Shown here: piece by piece, positions 9,701-19,070 of the stretch
Numbering within the stretch: position 1 is the stretch's first letter
Layout of the letters: the number at the start of each line of letters is the position of its first letter
NCBI RefSeq assembly: GCF_002367995.1
Contig: NZ_AP018207.1
Span: forward strand, 6,796,104-6,860,103
DNA from: Calothrix brevissima NIES-22
GTDB lineage: Bacteria > Cyanobacteriota > Cyanobacteriia > Cyanobacteriales > Nostocaceae
DNA length: 64,000 bases
Direction of reading: 5' to 3'
Notes under the pieces: model-generated
What the model was told of the DNA's origin: nothing
Databases searched by the model: none
The model's input: only the letters and a program-made list of their open reading frames with translations
Translations under genes and position numbers: made by a program

Positions 9701-12700
9701 ATGAGAAGTGAAATATTAGAAGGTTTTCAACTTTCTCCCCAACAAAAGCGTCTGTGGTTATTACAACAAGATAGCCAGATTTATGTGTCTCAAGTTGCTA
9801 TTTTTTTGACAGGAATAGTTGATATAGAAGTTTTGCAAGCAGCTACGCACAAAGTTGTTAATCGTCATGAAATTTTACGGACAAGTTTTCACCGCCGACC
9901 AGGGATTAAGTTTCCGCTTCAGGTAATTAATGCATCAAGCAATGTATCATGGTGCTGTATTAACTTGCGGATTTTTAAGCAGCAGGAACAACAACTCAAA
10001 ATTGCAGAATTACTTCAAGAAGAAAGATGTTTAGTTTCTCAATCAGAAACAGCAGATTTGGTGCGGTTTTCGTTATTATCTCTGGCTGATGATCGATATA
10101 TTTTAATTATCAGTTTGCTATCTTTATATACAGATAGCTGGACAATACAAAATCTAGTGAAAGAAATTAGCCTTAGTTATTCTCTTTGCTTACAGGGTCA
10201 AGATTTTACAGATGAGCCTGTACAATATTTGCAATTTTCAGAATGGCAAAATGAGCTTTTAACAGAAGAAGATGCCAAAATTGGTAAAAACTATTGGCAG
10301 GAAAAAGAATTTAAAAATATAAAATCTCCAAAACTTTATTTTGAATTAAATCATAATCGTCAGCTAGACTTACAGCCTGATATTTATTCTCTTACCTTAC
10401 ATACAGATTTAATCAAAAACGTAACTGAATTTGTAGCAATAAATAATACAAGCCATCATAATTTTTTCTTGACTTGTTGGTATATATTAATTTGGCGTTT
10501 AAGCAAACAACCAGAAATTGTTATCCATAATCTATATAATGGCAGAAAGTACGAAGAACTACATGAAACTCTAGGATTATTAGCTAAATTTTTACCTTTA
10601 AGTTGTCCGCTTACTCCAGAATTTCAATTTGCAGAAGTTTTAGCATATATTAGCGAACAACATCGCCAAGGGGAACAGTATCAGGAATATTTTTTAGAAG
10701 CAGATATTAGAAGTAGTCAGCAGGAATGGCTAAGTCTACCGATTTGTTTTGAATTTGAAGAAACACCAGAAATATACAATGCTGATGGTGTAGAGTTCTC
10801 GATTTACCAAAAATTTGTTTGCTGGGAAAGATTTAAACTTAAACTCAATTGCATTCAACAGCAAGATTCACTAATTACAGAGTTTGCTTACGACTCTTAT
10901 CTATTTACAGCCGAAACTATTCAACGTTTAGCTAGACAATTTCAAACTTTAGTTACAAGTGTTGTTAATAACCCAAATGTGTCTGTAGGACAGTTGGAAA
11001 TTATTGATAGTGAAGAACGTCATCAATTATTAGTAGAATTTAATCACACTGAGACTAACTATCCCCAAGATAAATGCTTTCATCAGCTATTTGAGGAACA
11101 AGTCAATCAAACTCCTCATCAGATTGCGGTTGTCTTTGGAAAACAACAATTAACTTATGGAGAGTTAAATTTACGCGCCAATCGCCTAGCATCTTACTTA
11201 AAAAGGTTAGGAGTCAAGCCAGAGGTACTAGTAGGTTTATATATAGAGCGTTCTCTCGATAATATAGTTGCAATCCTGGGTATCCTCAAAGCTGGAGGTG
11301 CTTACTTACCGCTAGATCCTGCACTACCAGCAGCAGCCTTAGCTTATCGCTTACAAGATGCTGGTGTATCTGTACTTTTAACACAGCGATCGCTAATTAG
11401 TAAAATTCCCGCAGACAGTACACAAATAATTTGTCTGGATACAGACTGGGAACTAATTAACCAAAGCAATCCAGAAGATTTAACAACAACAGCCAAGCCA
11501 GAAAATTTGGTATATGCTATCTATACTTCTGGTTCTACAGGTAAACCCAAAGCTGTTTTAGTCGAACATCGTCAACTTGTTAACTATATTTACGCAATCA
11601 TCGACAGATTAGACTTAGCGAAAAATGCTAGCTTTGCTACAGTTTCCACCTTCGCCGCAGATTTAGGTAATACCGTCATCTTTCCCTCATTATGTACAGG
11701 TGGATGTCTGCATATTATTCCCCAAGAAACAGCCGCAGATGCTCAAGCACTTGCCGATTATTTTCAGCAGCATCCGATAGACTATCTGAAAATAGTTCCC
11801 TCTCATCTGACTGCGCTTTTGTCTGTAGCTCCAACTGAGTCAATTATACCGCGAAAAAGTTTAATTTTAGGTGGTGAAGCTAGCAATTGGCAACTAATAA
11901 ATCAAATTCAAAAATTATCACTTCAATGTCAGATTTTTAATCATTATGGCCCTACAGAAACAACCGTAGGAGCATTAACTTACTCCCTTCCTCAACAAAC
12001 ACAACAACTATCATCTACTGTTCCTTTAGGAAAACCTTTAGCTAATACTGTAGTTTATGTTTTAGACGAACAATTGCAACTTGTACCTATAGGCGTACCG
12101 GGTGAATTGTATATCGGTGGTGCGGGATTAGCTAGAGGTTATTTAAATCAACCAGAACTCACAACCGCCAGATTTATTCAAAATCCTTTTGGCTCTGATT
12201 ATCAAGCAATTTTATATAAAACAGGTGACAAAGTACGCTATTTAAATGATGGAAATTTAGAATTTCTCGGACGAAGCGATCGCCAGGTAAAAATCAGAGG
12301 TTTCCGTATCGAATTAGAGGAAATAGAAACCATAATTAAACAACATTCAGGCGTGCAAGAAGTAGTGGTGACAATTACAGAAGAAACAAATAGTAACAAA
12401 CGTTTAGTAGCATATATAGTTACTACGCCTCAGTTTCGCTCAATCCATCAAAATTATCAAGCGATCGCCACTGTTATGCGCAACTTTTGTGTAGATAAAT
12501 TACCAGAATACGCCATACCCTCTAGTTTCATATTACTCAAAGCATTACCATTAACAGCTAACGGTAAAATTGACTATCAAGCACTACCAAATCCTGAACA
12601 AACTCGTCCCGAACTAGAACAGCTTTATGTAGCACCGCGTACAGATTTAGAAAGACAATTAGCGGAAATTTGGGCAGAAATTCTCGGTTTAGAACAAGTA

Positions 12701-14071
12701 GGAATTCACGATAATTTCTTTGAATTGGGCGGACATTCTTTACTCATCACTCAACTCTTGGCAAAACTCCGCAAAATATTCAGCGTAGAATTACCATTAA
12801 AAGTGTTATTTGATGCACCTACTATCGCTGATTTAGCTGCACAAATAAACAATACACAAATAGCTACTTTAGATATTAATCTTGATTCTGAAGTTGTTTT
12901 AGATGCAGCAATTATTCCTGCGAATAAATATAGACCGCAATCCACCCCAGCCACAGCGATTTTATTAACAGGTGCAACAGGTTTCTTGGGAGCGTTTTTA
13001 CTTTACGAACTCCTACAGCAAACCACAGCCGATATCTATTGTTTAATTCGGGCAAATACAACTCAAGGCGCTACAGAAAGACTGCAAAATCATTTAAAAT
13101 CTTATTTATTATGGGATGAAAGCTGCTATCAACGCATTATTCCCTTAATAGGAGATTTATCTCAACCACTGTTAGGACTGACAGCCGATAAATTTGCAGA
13201 AATCGCCGCCAAAATTGATGTCATTTATCATAATGGTGCATTTGTTAATTTCACTTATCCTTATTCTCAACTCAAAGCCGCCAATGTATTAGGAACTCAA
13301 GAAATATTAAGATTAGCTGCACAAATTAAAGTCAAGCCAGTACATTTTATTTCTACCATTGGCGTTGTTAATGCGGCTGATTCCAATTTAGAACTAATAA
13401 AAGAAGATACCCCAATCAATCACGGTAAAAATGTCAGTAGTGGCTATACACAGAGTAAATGGGTAGCAGAAAAATTAGTGCAAATTGCAGGCGATCGCGG
13501 AATTCCTATATCTATATATCGACCTGGAAGAATTTCCGGAAATAGTCAAACAGGTGTTTGCAATATCAACGATCATACCTTCAGAATGATTCGCGGTTGT
13601 ATCCAACTTGGTAGCGTCCCCAATGATGACACAATGGTTAAGTTAACCCCTGTAGATTATGCCAGTCAAGCCATAATTTATTTATCACAACAACCAACCT
13701 CATTAGGCAAAGTTTTTCATATCCTCAACCCTCAACCTTTACATTGGGAAGAAGTAGTGAATTCAATCATCTCTTTTGGCTATCCACTTCAAGCAATTGA
13801 CTACCAAGAATGGCGTTCCAAACTATTAAAAGAAATTGAGCGATCGCCTAATAATCCCTTATCTCCCCTAGTTGCGACACTTACTCATAAAGAATCTCAA
13901 AACACTAATACAGAAGATTCCCCAATCCAGCAAATTGACATGCAAAATACCCTCACTGCATTAGCAGAAACAACAATTACTTGTCCACCAATAAATCAAC
14001 AACTCTTAAATACCTACCTTTTCTACCTAATTCATAATAATTTCCTAGAACCTCCCTCCAACCATCGCTAA
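9701..14071 (+). CDS. Terminal NRPS: degenerate condensation-like domain - A(Asp) - PCP - thioester reductase
   Basis: This is a 1456-residue terminal module. The N-terminal condensation-like domain has lost HHxxxDG (the region reads LLSLYTDSW), as in the gene at 553. The adenylation pocket again reads D-L-T-K-I-G-H-V-G-K (Asp). The carrier Ser is at 1013. Residues ~1085-1450 are a short-chain-dehydrogenase-type thioester reductase with the NAD(P)H motif TGATGFLG (~1090-1097) and the active-site pair Tyr1249/Lys1253 (YTQSK). Such domains release the peptide as an aldehyde or alcohol, so no thioesterase is needed. The start is preceded by AGGAG. It follows a gene ending in a hydroxylase, repeating the order hydroxylase, gene break, dead C domain, A(Asp). 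The Asp predictions are pocket readings and have not been tested biochemically. Confidence 0.92.
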   Translation: MRSEILEGFQLSPQQKRLWLLQQDSQIYVSQVAIFLTGIVDIEVLQAATHKVVNRHEILRTSFHRRPGIKFPLQVINASSNVSWCCINLRIFKQQEQQLKIAELLQEERCLVSQSETADLVRFSLLSLADDRYILIISLLSLYTDSWTIQNLVKEISLSYSLCLQGQDFTDEPVQYLQFSEWQNELLTEEDAKIGKNYWQEKEFKNIKSPKLYFELNHNRQLDLQPDIYSLTLHTDLIKNVTEFVAINNTSHHNFFLTCWYILIWRLSKQPEIVIHNLYNGRKYEELHETLGLLAKFLPLSCPLTPEFQFAEVLAYISEQHRQGEQYQEYFLEADIRSSQQEWLSLPICFEFEETPEIYNADGVEFSIYQKFVCWERFKLKLNCIQQQDSLITEFAYDSYLFTAETIQRLARQFQTLVTSVVNNPNVSVGQLEIIDSEERHQLLVEFNHTETNYPQDKCFHQLFEEQVNQTPHQIAVVFGKQQLTYGELNLRANRLASYLKRLGVKPEVLVGLYIERSLDNIVAILGILKAGGAYLPLDPALPAAALAYRLQDAGVSVLLTQRSLISKIPADSTQIICLDTDWELINQSNPEDLTTTAKPENLVYAIYTSGSTGKPKAVLVEHRQLVNYIYAIIDRLDLAKNASFATVSTFAADLGNTVIFPSLCTGGCLHIIPQETAADAQALADYFQQHPIDYLKIVPSHLTALLSVAPTESIIPRKSLILGGEASNWQLINQIQKLSLQCQIFNHYGPTETTVGALTYSLPQQTQQLSSTVPLGKPLANTVVYVLDEQLQLVPIGVPGELYIGGAGLARGYLNQPELTTARFIQNPFGSDYQAILYKTGDKVRYLNDGNLEFLGRSDRQVKIRGFRIELEEIETIIKQHSGVQEVVVTITEETNSNKRLVAYIVTTPQFRSIHQNYQAIATVMRNFCVDKLPEYAIPSSFILLKALPLTANGKIDYQALPNPEQTRPELEQLYVAPRTDLERQLAEIWAEILGLEQVGIHDNFFELGGHSLLITQLLAKLRKIFSVELPLKVLFDAPTIADLAAQINNTQIATLDINLDSEVVLDAAIIPANKYRPQSTPATAILLTGATGFLGAFLLYELLQQTTADIYCLIRANTTQGATERLQNHLKSYLLWDESCYQRIIPLIGDLSQPLLGLTADKFAEIAAKIDVIYHNGAFVNFTYPYSQLKAANVLGTQEILRLAAQIKVKPVHFISTIGVVNAADSNLELIKEDTPINHGKNVSSGYTQSKWVAEKLVQIAGDRGIPISIYRPGRISGNSQTGVCNINDHTFRMIRGCIQLGSVPNDDTMVKLTPVDYASQAIIYLSQQPTSLGKVFHILNPQPLHWEEVVNSIISFGYPLQAIDYQEWRSKLLKEIERSPNNPLSPLVATLTHKESQNTNTEDSPIQQIDMQNTLTALAETTITCPPINQQLLNTYLFYLIHNNFLEPPSNHR

Positions 14072-14213
14072 CAATAAAACTCTGCGAAACTTTGCGCTAA
14101 CCTCCGCGTTCCTTTGCGTTTAAAAATAACTCTCAATTCATAATAGTTTCTCAGCAAATCCTACGAAACTTTGCGCCAAACTCCGCATTCCTTTGCCTTT
14201 AAAACCAAAACCT

Positions 14214-14960
14214 ATGCTTTCATCAACTCATTATTCCGCTTACAATTCCTTTGCACGCATCATCAATGAAACCTGGGGCCCAGAAGTGAGCGAATCACTA
14301 CTTCCTGACATAGAAAAATTACTACTCAACCATCTCCCCCAAACATCCCAAATTCTTGACTTGTGCTGTGGAGCAGGACATTTAGCGCAGAAACTCGACC
14401 AAAAAGGATTTCAAGTCACTGGAATTGATGGCTCTGAAAAACTTATAGAATATGCCAAAAATAACGCCCCCAATGCTCAGTTTATCCTTGATGATGTGCG
14501 CGATTTTCAATTATCATCCAGCTTTCATGGAGTAGTTTCAACAGATTATGGACTCAATCATATTATCAATATCGAAGAATTAACCAAAGTATTTAAAAAC
14601 GTATATAAAGCACTCCTCCCCGATGGCTTATTCATGTTCGACTTAAGCCTAGATCGGCGATATCAGTCTGATTGGAATAACTCCATGCTTGGAGATATTC
14701 AAGATGAGTATGCTTGGGCATTAAGGCGGAGCTATAACTCAGAAGAAAAAATTGGTACAATCGATATTACTATATTTGAATTAATTAACCAAAATTGGCA
14801 ACGTCAGGATATTACTTGGTTAGTTAAAGGCTATTTTCAAACACAAATAATATCTGCGCTCAAAAATGTAGGATTCTCCCAAATAGAATGCTACAACAAA
14901 GAAAATATTCTCGCAAAAACAGAAGATGCTATTGTAGCCTATTTTGTTTGCACTAAATAA
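14214..14960 (+). CDS. Class I SAM-dependent methyltransferase (cluster tailoring)
   Basis: The 248-residue protein has a Rossmann methyltransferase fold. Motif I is ILDLCCGAGHLAQKL, then VTGIDGSEKLIEYA (acidic loop after beta2), then a beta4 region near LLPDGLFMFDLSL. It resembles small free-standing methyltransferases of NRPS/PKS clusters. The frame extends to TTG 14193, but ATG 14214 is preferred because the upstream residues come from a dispersed intergenic repeat. It lies 142 bases after the reductase NRPS and 26 bases before the aminotransferase on the same strand, so it is probably a tailoring enzyme of the cluster. Whether it methylates N, O or a carboxylate cannot be told. Confidence 0.8.
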   Translation: MLSSTHYSAYNSFARIINETWGPEVSESLLPDIEKLLLNHLPQTSQILDLCCGAGHLAQKLDQKGFQVTGIDGSEKLIEYAKNNAPNAQFILDDVRDFQLSSSFHGVVSTDYGLNHIINIEELTKVFKNVYKALLPDGLFMFDLSLDRRYQSDWNNSMLGDIQDEYAWALRRSYNSEEKIGTIDITIFELINQNWQRQDITWLVKGYFQTQIISALKNVGFSQIECYNKENILAKTEDAIVAYFVCTK

Positions 14961-14986
14961 AAGTAATCTTTAATCAACTCAAATAT

Positions 14987-16438
14987 ATGTTTATCGCTCA
15001 AGAAAGCTCTCCAACAGATACCCAAAAACTCAGTGAAATATTATCCACTGTAAATTTAACCACAAGTCAGCGAGAATATTTAGAGAATTTTATTATCCGC
15101 TATAACCAGAAAACCAAAACATCAAAACAGCTAGCCCAAATTAATCGCCCATTTTTAGCCGATAATAAAACCTTTGTGGATTTCCAATTCCCACTCAAAG
15201 AAATTTATTACCCTATTGTGACGCAAAATTCTTCTGGTTGCAAAATATGGGATGTGGATGGAAATGAATATATAGATTTAGTCATGGGATATGGCGTGAA
15301 TCTGTTCGGACATAATCCACCTTTTATTAAAGAAGCATTAGCTGCACAACTAGAAAAAGGTATACAATTAGGTTCCCAATCAGCAATTATTGGTGAAGTT
15401 GCTGAACTGATTTGCGAACTCACCAAAATGGAGCGCGTCGCTTTTAGTAATACAGGTACAGAAGCGATCATGACAGCAATTCGGATGGCAAGAACAGTTA
15501 CAGGACGTAATAAAATTGTTATATTTTCTCACTCTTATCATGGACATTTTGATGGTACGCTAGGGAAAGGAAAAATTATAAATAACAATTTACAAACTGT
15601 ACCAATTGCATCAGGAATACCAGCGAATTTTGTTGCAGATATTTTAGTTTTAAAATATGGTGAACCAGAATCACTTGACGCGATCGCCAATTACGCGCCA
15701 GAATTAGCTGCGGTGTTAGTTGAGCCAGTTCAACGAGAAAATTTAGATCTACAACCCCAAGTCTTTCTGCAACAACTGAGAAAAATCACCCAAAAATCGG
15801 GAATAGCATTAATTTTCGATGAAATGGTGACAGGTTTTCGCATTCATCCAGGTGGTGCGCAAGCTTGGTTTGGCATTGAAGCAGATATTGCCGCCTATGG
15901 TAAAATAGTAGGTGGCGGAATTGCCATCGGCATCATTGCAGGCAAAGCCAATTTTATGGATGCGATCGATGGTGGAATGTGGAATTATGGAGATTTCTCA
16001 TCGCCTCATCAAAACACTACTTTTTTTGCTGGAACTTACTGCAAACATCCTCTAGCTTTAGCTGCTGCTAAAGCAGTTTTAGAATATTTAAAAAATCAAG
16101 GTTCTACTCTACAAACTGAGTTAAATCAACGTACAACCAAATTTGTTAAAACCCTGAATGATTACTTTGATCGAGAAGGTTTACCTATTCAACTGACAAA
16201 TTTCGGTTCAGTTTTTGGCCCGGTTTACTCAGGAGATAATAGCGCAGAAGATGCGATAAACTCAGAAATTTCCTTAGCTTATGATTTACTTTATTATCAT
16301 CTGCTTAACCAGGGAGTTATGTTGAGAGGAAATGGAGGATTTTTATCTACAGCCCATACAGATGAAGACATTGATTACATTATTCAGGCTGTTAGAAATA
16401 GTATATCAAAACTCCGAGAAGGTGAATTTTTACCTTAA
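14987..16438 (+). CDS. Class III PLP aminotransferase (glutamate-1-semialdehyde aminomutase-like)
   Basis: This 483-residue protein matches the class III aminotransferase / GSA aminomutase family: MGYGVNLFGHNPP, FSNTGTEAIMTAIRMAR, SHSYHGHFDG, LIFDEMVTGFR, and a probable PLP Lys in AYGKIVGGG. An N-terminal extension of ~45 residues precedes the fold. Enzymes of this type occur in NRPS/PKS clusters; MxcL of myxochelin aminates the aldehyde released by a terminal reductase domain. Here it directly follows a reductase-terminated NRPS, so the same chemistry on the peptide aldehyde is a reasonable inference. It is unlikely to be the housekeeping hemL, given its extension and setting. Confidence 0.85.
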   Translation: MFIAQESSPTDTQKLSEILSTVNLTTSQREYLENFIIRYNQKTKTSKQLAQINRPFLADNKTFVDFQFPLKEIYYPIVTQNSSGCKIWDVDGNEYIDLVMGYGVNLFGHNPPFIKEALAAQLEKGIQLGSQSAIIGEVAELICELTKMERVAFSNTGTEAIMTAIRMARTVTGRNKIVIFSHSYHGHFDGTLGKGKIINNNLQTVPIASGIPANFVADILVLKYGEPESLDAIANYAPELAAVLVEPVQRENLDLQPQVFLQQLRKITQKSGIALIFDEMVTGFRIHPGGAQAWFGIEADIAAYGKIVGGGIAIGIIAGKANFMDAIDGGMWNYGDFSSPHQNTTFFAGTYCKHPLALAAAKAVLEYLKNQGSTLQTELNQRTTKFVKTLNDYFDREGLPIQLTNFGSVFGPVYSGDNSAEDAINSEISLAYDLLYYHLLNQGVMLRGNGGFLSTAHTDEDIDYIIQAVRNSISKLREGEFLP

Positions 16439-16450
16439 TATCCTCAAATT

Positions 16451-17458
16451 CTAATTTAGGTGGCGCTGCATGGATAGCTGAGGCGAAACGACATTAGGAA
16501 AACTGGCAAAATTACGACGTACCCAATCCATACCCACTTCATTATTGAGTTTAATTTTCTGAGGTGTATCGGGATAAATTTTGCCCAGAATATCTGCATC
16601 TTGATCCACTACAACCTTGCCAAACTTGAGATAGGTGTTGCCTAATATCTTAAAAGCCGGGTGCTTGGCTTTACCAAATAGTAATAAGTAAGTTCTTGTT
16701 CGATTCTCGGCTTCTGGTACAAAGATGTGACATTGTGCTGCTTTACCTAAGGGCATTTCTCCATGAAAAATCACCAAAGATGGGAAATGATTTTCCAAGT
16801 GCGCCTTAATGGTGGTGGGTAGCAAAAATAAATCTGGTTTTCTCAGCTTTTCTAGTAAACTGTAGGGCGCTGTCGGCATATCATAAAAGGCATGGGAGTG
16901 ATGCCCATCATCAATAAATTGATGAAAATTCACTTCGGTAATGCGAAACAATTCCCGGTGGGTGCCATTTTGATGATTGTAATCGTGCATATTCAGCAAC
17001 ATAGTTAGTAAATCTGTCTCTACACTTCTATCTGCGGTATGCCCAATAAAGTCGTAATGATTGGCAATATCATTCAGCACGGTGGGAATAGGTATCTTTG
17101 GTTCGTATCCTCCATAAGACCAGATAAAATCCCCTTGAATGATTAGTTCTAAGGGTTTGAGTAGCGGTAATGTTTTCTTGTTAGATCCAGGTAAAACAGT
17201 GCAACCTGAACTATCAAACTTCAGCGCGTGAAAGGGACAAACTACGGTACTTGTGCGATTGCTTTCAACTTCACACCATCCGGCTGATAGCATTGCGCCC
17301 ATGTGCGGACAGGCGTTAGGTAACGCATGGATGTCTCCATTCCCATCCTTCCACATCACATAGTCAGCACCATACAAAGATATTTTCCGGGGTTGATTCA
17401 CTGCCAGCATAGACTTGTGCGCTAACAACCAGGGCGCACCGGGAAGCATAGACTGCAT
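16451..17458 (-). CDS. Rieske non-heme iron ring-hydroxylating oxygenase
   Basis: The 335-residue protein has an N-terminal Rieske [2Fe-2S] domain, with CPHMG at one end and CPFHALKF at the other giving the Cys-x-His and Cys-x2-His ligands. The C-terminal part looks like an oxygenase catalytic domain; HDYNHQNGTHRE resembles the mononuclear iron site (His-x4-His with nearby Asp). It is convergent with the NRPS cluster (12 bases from the aminotransferase stop) and divergent from a TetR regulator 52 bases away, which suggests local control by that regulator. The substrate is unknown. It could belong to the peptide cluster or be an independent oxygenase-regulator pair; the divergent layout favours the latter. 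Confidence 0.8.
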   Translation of the reverse strand: MQSMLPGAPWLLAHKSMLAVNQPRKISLYGADYVMWKDGNGDIHALPNACPHMGAMLSAGWCEVESNRTSTVVCPFHALKFDSSGCTVLPGSNKKTLPLLKPLELIIQGDFIWSYGGYEPKIPIPTVLNDIANHYDFIGHTADRSVETDLLTMLLNMHDYNHQNGTHRELFRITEVNFHQFIDDGHHSHAFYDMPTAPYSLLEKLRKPDLFLLPTTIKAHLENHFPSLVIFHGEMPLGKAAQCHIFVPEAENRTRTYLLLFGKAKHPAFKILGNTYLKFGKVVVDQDADILGKIYPDTPQKIKLNNEVGMDWVRRNFASFPNVVSPQLSMQRHLN

Positions 17459-17510
17459 AGAGTTCTCCGCAAGCTATAAAATTGTGAAATATCCGTCGTG
17501 TTTCTAAAAT
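17459..17510. promoter_or_regulatory. Divergent promoter region between oxygenase and TetR gene
   Basis: These 52 bases separate two divergent starts. TetR-family proteins commonly bind such gaps to repress both genes. I see no clear inverted repeat, so this is called from layout alone. Confidence 0.35.
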
Positions 17511-18278
17511 ATGACAGAACATTCACATTTGTCAAGTAATCTTCGTCGTCAACCCAAACAGCAGCGAGGTAAAGAACGAGTCGAAAAAATTTTGGATGCG
17601 GCGGCGGCGGTATTTGATGAGATGGGTTATGAAGCGGCTACTACTCATCTGATTGCAGCAAAAGCAGGAACAGCAATCGGTTCTCTATATCAGTTTTTTC
17701 CTGATAAAGCTGCCATTTTTAATGCGATGGAGTTACGTCATATCGAGCGAGTTAAGGTTTTATGGGCACAGCTAGACACACCTGAAATTATCGCTTTACC
17801 GTTGCGGCAAATGATACATACTCTGGTAACTGGTGTGGCAAAGATGTTTGAGCATCCTGTATCACGGGTGGTGTTTGTGCAGTTTTATATCAAACGCGAG
17901 GTTTTTCAGTCGATTGATGACAGTATGACTCAGGAAGCCATTGACTTTACTTCGAGTCTTTTGCAGCAGAGAAATCCAAATTTAAGTGAGGCGCAATGTA
18001 ATCTGTTAGCAGAGGTTTGTGTTCACAGCAGTAATGCTCTAATTTTGTCGGCACTGCGTAACCCCGATGGAGAGCATCGCCAACAACTAGTACAGCAGAT
18101 TGAGGATTTGTTGGTGTCGTATTTAGAGCCATATATGGGGGATGGTAGGTTGAATTATGTAATGAAAGTAATGAAATGCCCGCATTGTCAATCGTCGCAG
18201 TTATCTAAAAATGGCTATCGACGGGGGAAGCAGTGCTATCTCTGTAAGGAATGTGGTAAACAGTTTGTGGAGAAATAA
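17511..18278 (+). CDS. TetR/AcrR regulator with foreign C-terminal zinc ribbon
   Basis: Residues ~15-65 are a TetR helix-turn-helix (KERVEKILDAAAAVFDEMGY, then AAKAGTAIGSLYQFFPDK), followed by a helical ligand-binding region to about residue 215. The last ~36 residues (from 18171) are unrelated: MKCPHCQ, a NGYRRGKQ linker, then CKECGKQF, a four-Cys zinc ribbon typical of the N-terminus of IS1-like transposases in cyanobacteria. The regulator reads straight into the element remnant, so its natural end is replaced. The DNA-binding domain is intact and the protein may still work. It probably controls the divergent Rieske oxygenase. Confidence 0.85.
   Translation: MTEHSHLSSNLRRQPKQQRGKERVEKILDAAAAVFDEMGYEAATTHLIAAKAGTAIGSLYQFFPDKAAIFNAMELRHIERVKVLWAQLDTPEIIALPLRQMIHTLVTGVAKMFEHPVSRVVFVQFYIKREVFQSIDDSMTQEAIDFTSSLLQQRNPNLSEAQCNLLAEVCVHSSNALILSALRNPDGEHRQQLVQQIEDLLVSYLEPYMGDGRLNYVMKVMKCPHCQSSQLSKNGYRRGKQCYLCKECGKQFVEK
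18171..18278 (+). mobile_element. Remnant of IS1-like transposase zinc ribbon, fused in frame to TetR
   Basis: Beginning at an internal ATG (18171), the translation MKCPHCQSSQLSKNGYRRGK and CKECGKQF is the usual opening of IS1-family InsA-like proteins. A stop follows at 18276-18278, with no catalytic domain after it. No terminal inverted repeats are apparent. Confidence 0.6.
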
Positions 18279-18673
18279 GAGCGATCGCCTGTTTCATCTG
18301 GTTTGGGATAATAGCGATCGCCAAAATCAATACAAATTAAGGGCACAGTATTACTTCGCCCCTAATAATGGTCTGTATTATCTGCAATTGAGAATTGCTA
18401 AAAATACTTTTGGAGTTGAAATATTACCCTCAAGGGTACTATTACTTTGCTGGGAAACGTATTTTGATACTTTCAAAGTATATTTAAAAATCTACAAAAG
18501 TATAATTTTACCGTTATAATTTAGGTTAAGTGCTATGAAAAATAAAGGTTTTAGCCATAGACTGAGACGCTTTGTTGTGGCAGGTGATGAGAGCAAAAGG
18601 CTTTTTTAAAATATTCTCTAAACGTCGAAAATAACTATTTGATTTAACGGCTACTAATTATAAAAGATAAACT
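18279..18673. other. Intergenic region without recognised gene
   Basis: The stretch is AT-rich with two HIP1 octamers near 18280-18325. An open frame across the start of it looks like a shadow of the upstream region and has no recognisable protein features. It presumably carries the promoter of the small gene at 18674. Confidence 0.4.
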
Positions 18674-19057
18674 ATGGAACCGATTTCGATAATTATTACT
18701 GCTTTGGGTGCTGGCGCTATCGCAGCTACTAAGGATACCGCAGCAACAGCTGTGAAAGATGCCTATCAGGGGTTGAAAACCTTGATTAAGAAGAAGTTTG
18801 AAGGCGATGTTCTGGGACAAGCGATGGTAGATGCCAAACCAGAAGAAATCAAGCAAGCTGAAGGTTTGTTGAAAGATAAAATTACCAAATCTGGAGCCGA
18901 TCAAGATCAGGAGATCATTAAAGTAGCTCAGGATTTACTCGAAAAAGTTAAAGAACAACCTGGGGGACAGCAAATAATCAATCAAACTCAAACCAACACA
19001 ATGAGTGGAAATACTGTCGGTGGAAATGTGAACTTTGCACCGGTTCAGCAAGGTTAA
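18674..19057 (+). CDS. Small helical protein with C-terminal motif shared with the adjacent STAND ATPase
   Basis: This 127-residue protein is of no family I can name. Residues 1-45 are Ala/Gly/Ile-rich and could form a membrane-active or bundle helix (ISIIITALGAGAIAA). Residues 45-95 are charged and helical. The tail is polar (QIINQTQTNTMSGNT) and ends VGGNVNFAPVQ (115-125). The next gene has VGRDLTFAPVQ near its N-terminus, 7 of 11 residues identical, and both proteins also contain QIIN. A matching short motif at the C-terminus of a small helical protein and the N-terminus of a neighbouring NLR-like ATPase is the layout of bacterial amyloid signalling pairs. A cell-death effector role is inference. 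Confidence 0.7.
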   Translation: MEPISIIITALGAGAIAATKDTAATAVKDAYQGLKTLIKKKFEGDVLGQAMVDAKPEEIKQAEGLLKDKITKSGADQDQEIIKVAQDLLEKVKEQPGGQQIINQTQTNTMSGNTVGGNVNFAPVQQG

Positions 19058-19070
19058 GGATACCAGTACA

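Noticed and set aside
14987-16438. Housekeeping hemL (glutamate-1-semialdehyde aminomutase)
   Set aside because: The N-terminal extension and the position in an NRPS cluster after a reductase domain fit a tailoring aminotransferase better.
18211-18519. 102-codon ORF overlapping the TetR-IS fusion
   Set aside because: It overlaps the TetR frame, has no recognisable features and reflects HIP1 octamers.
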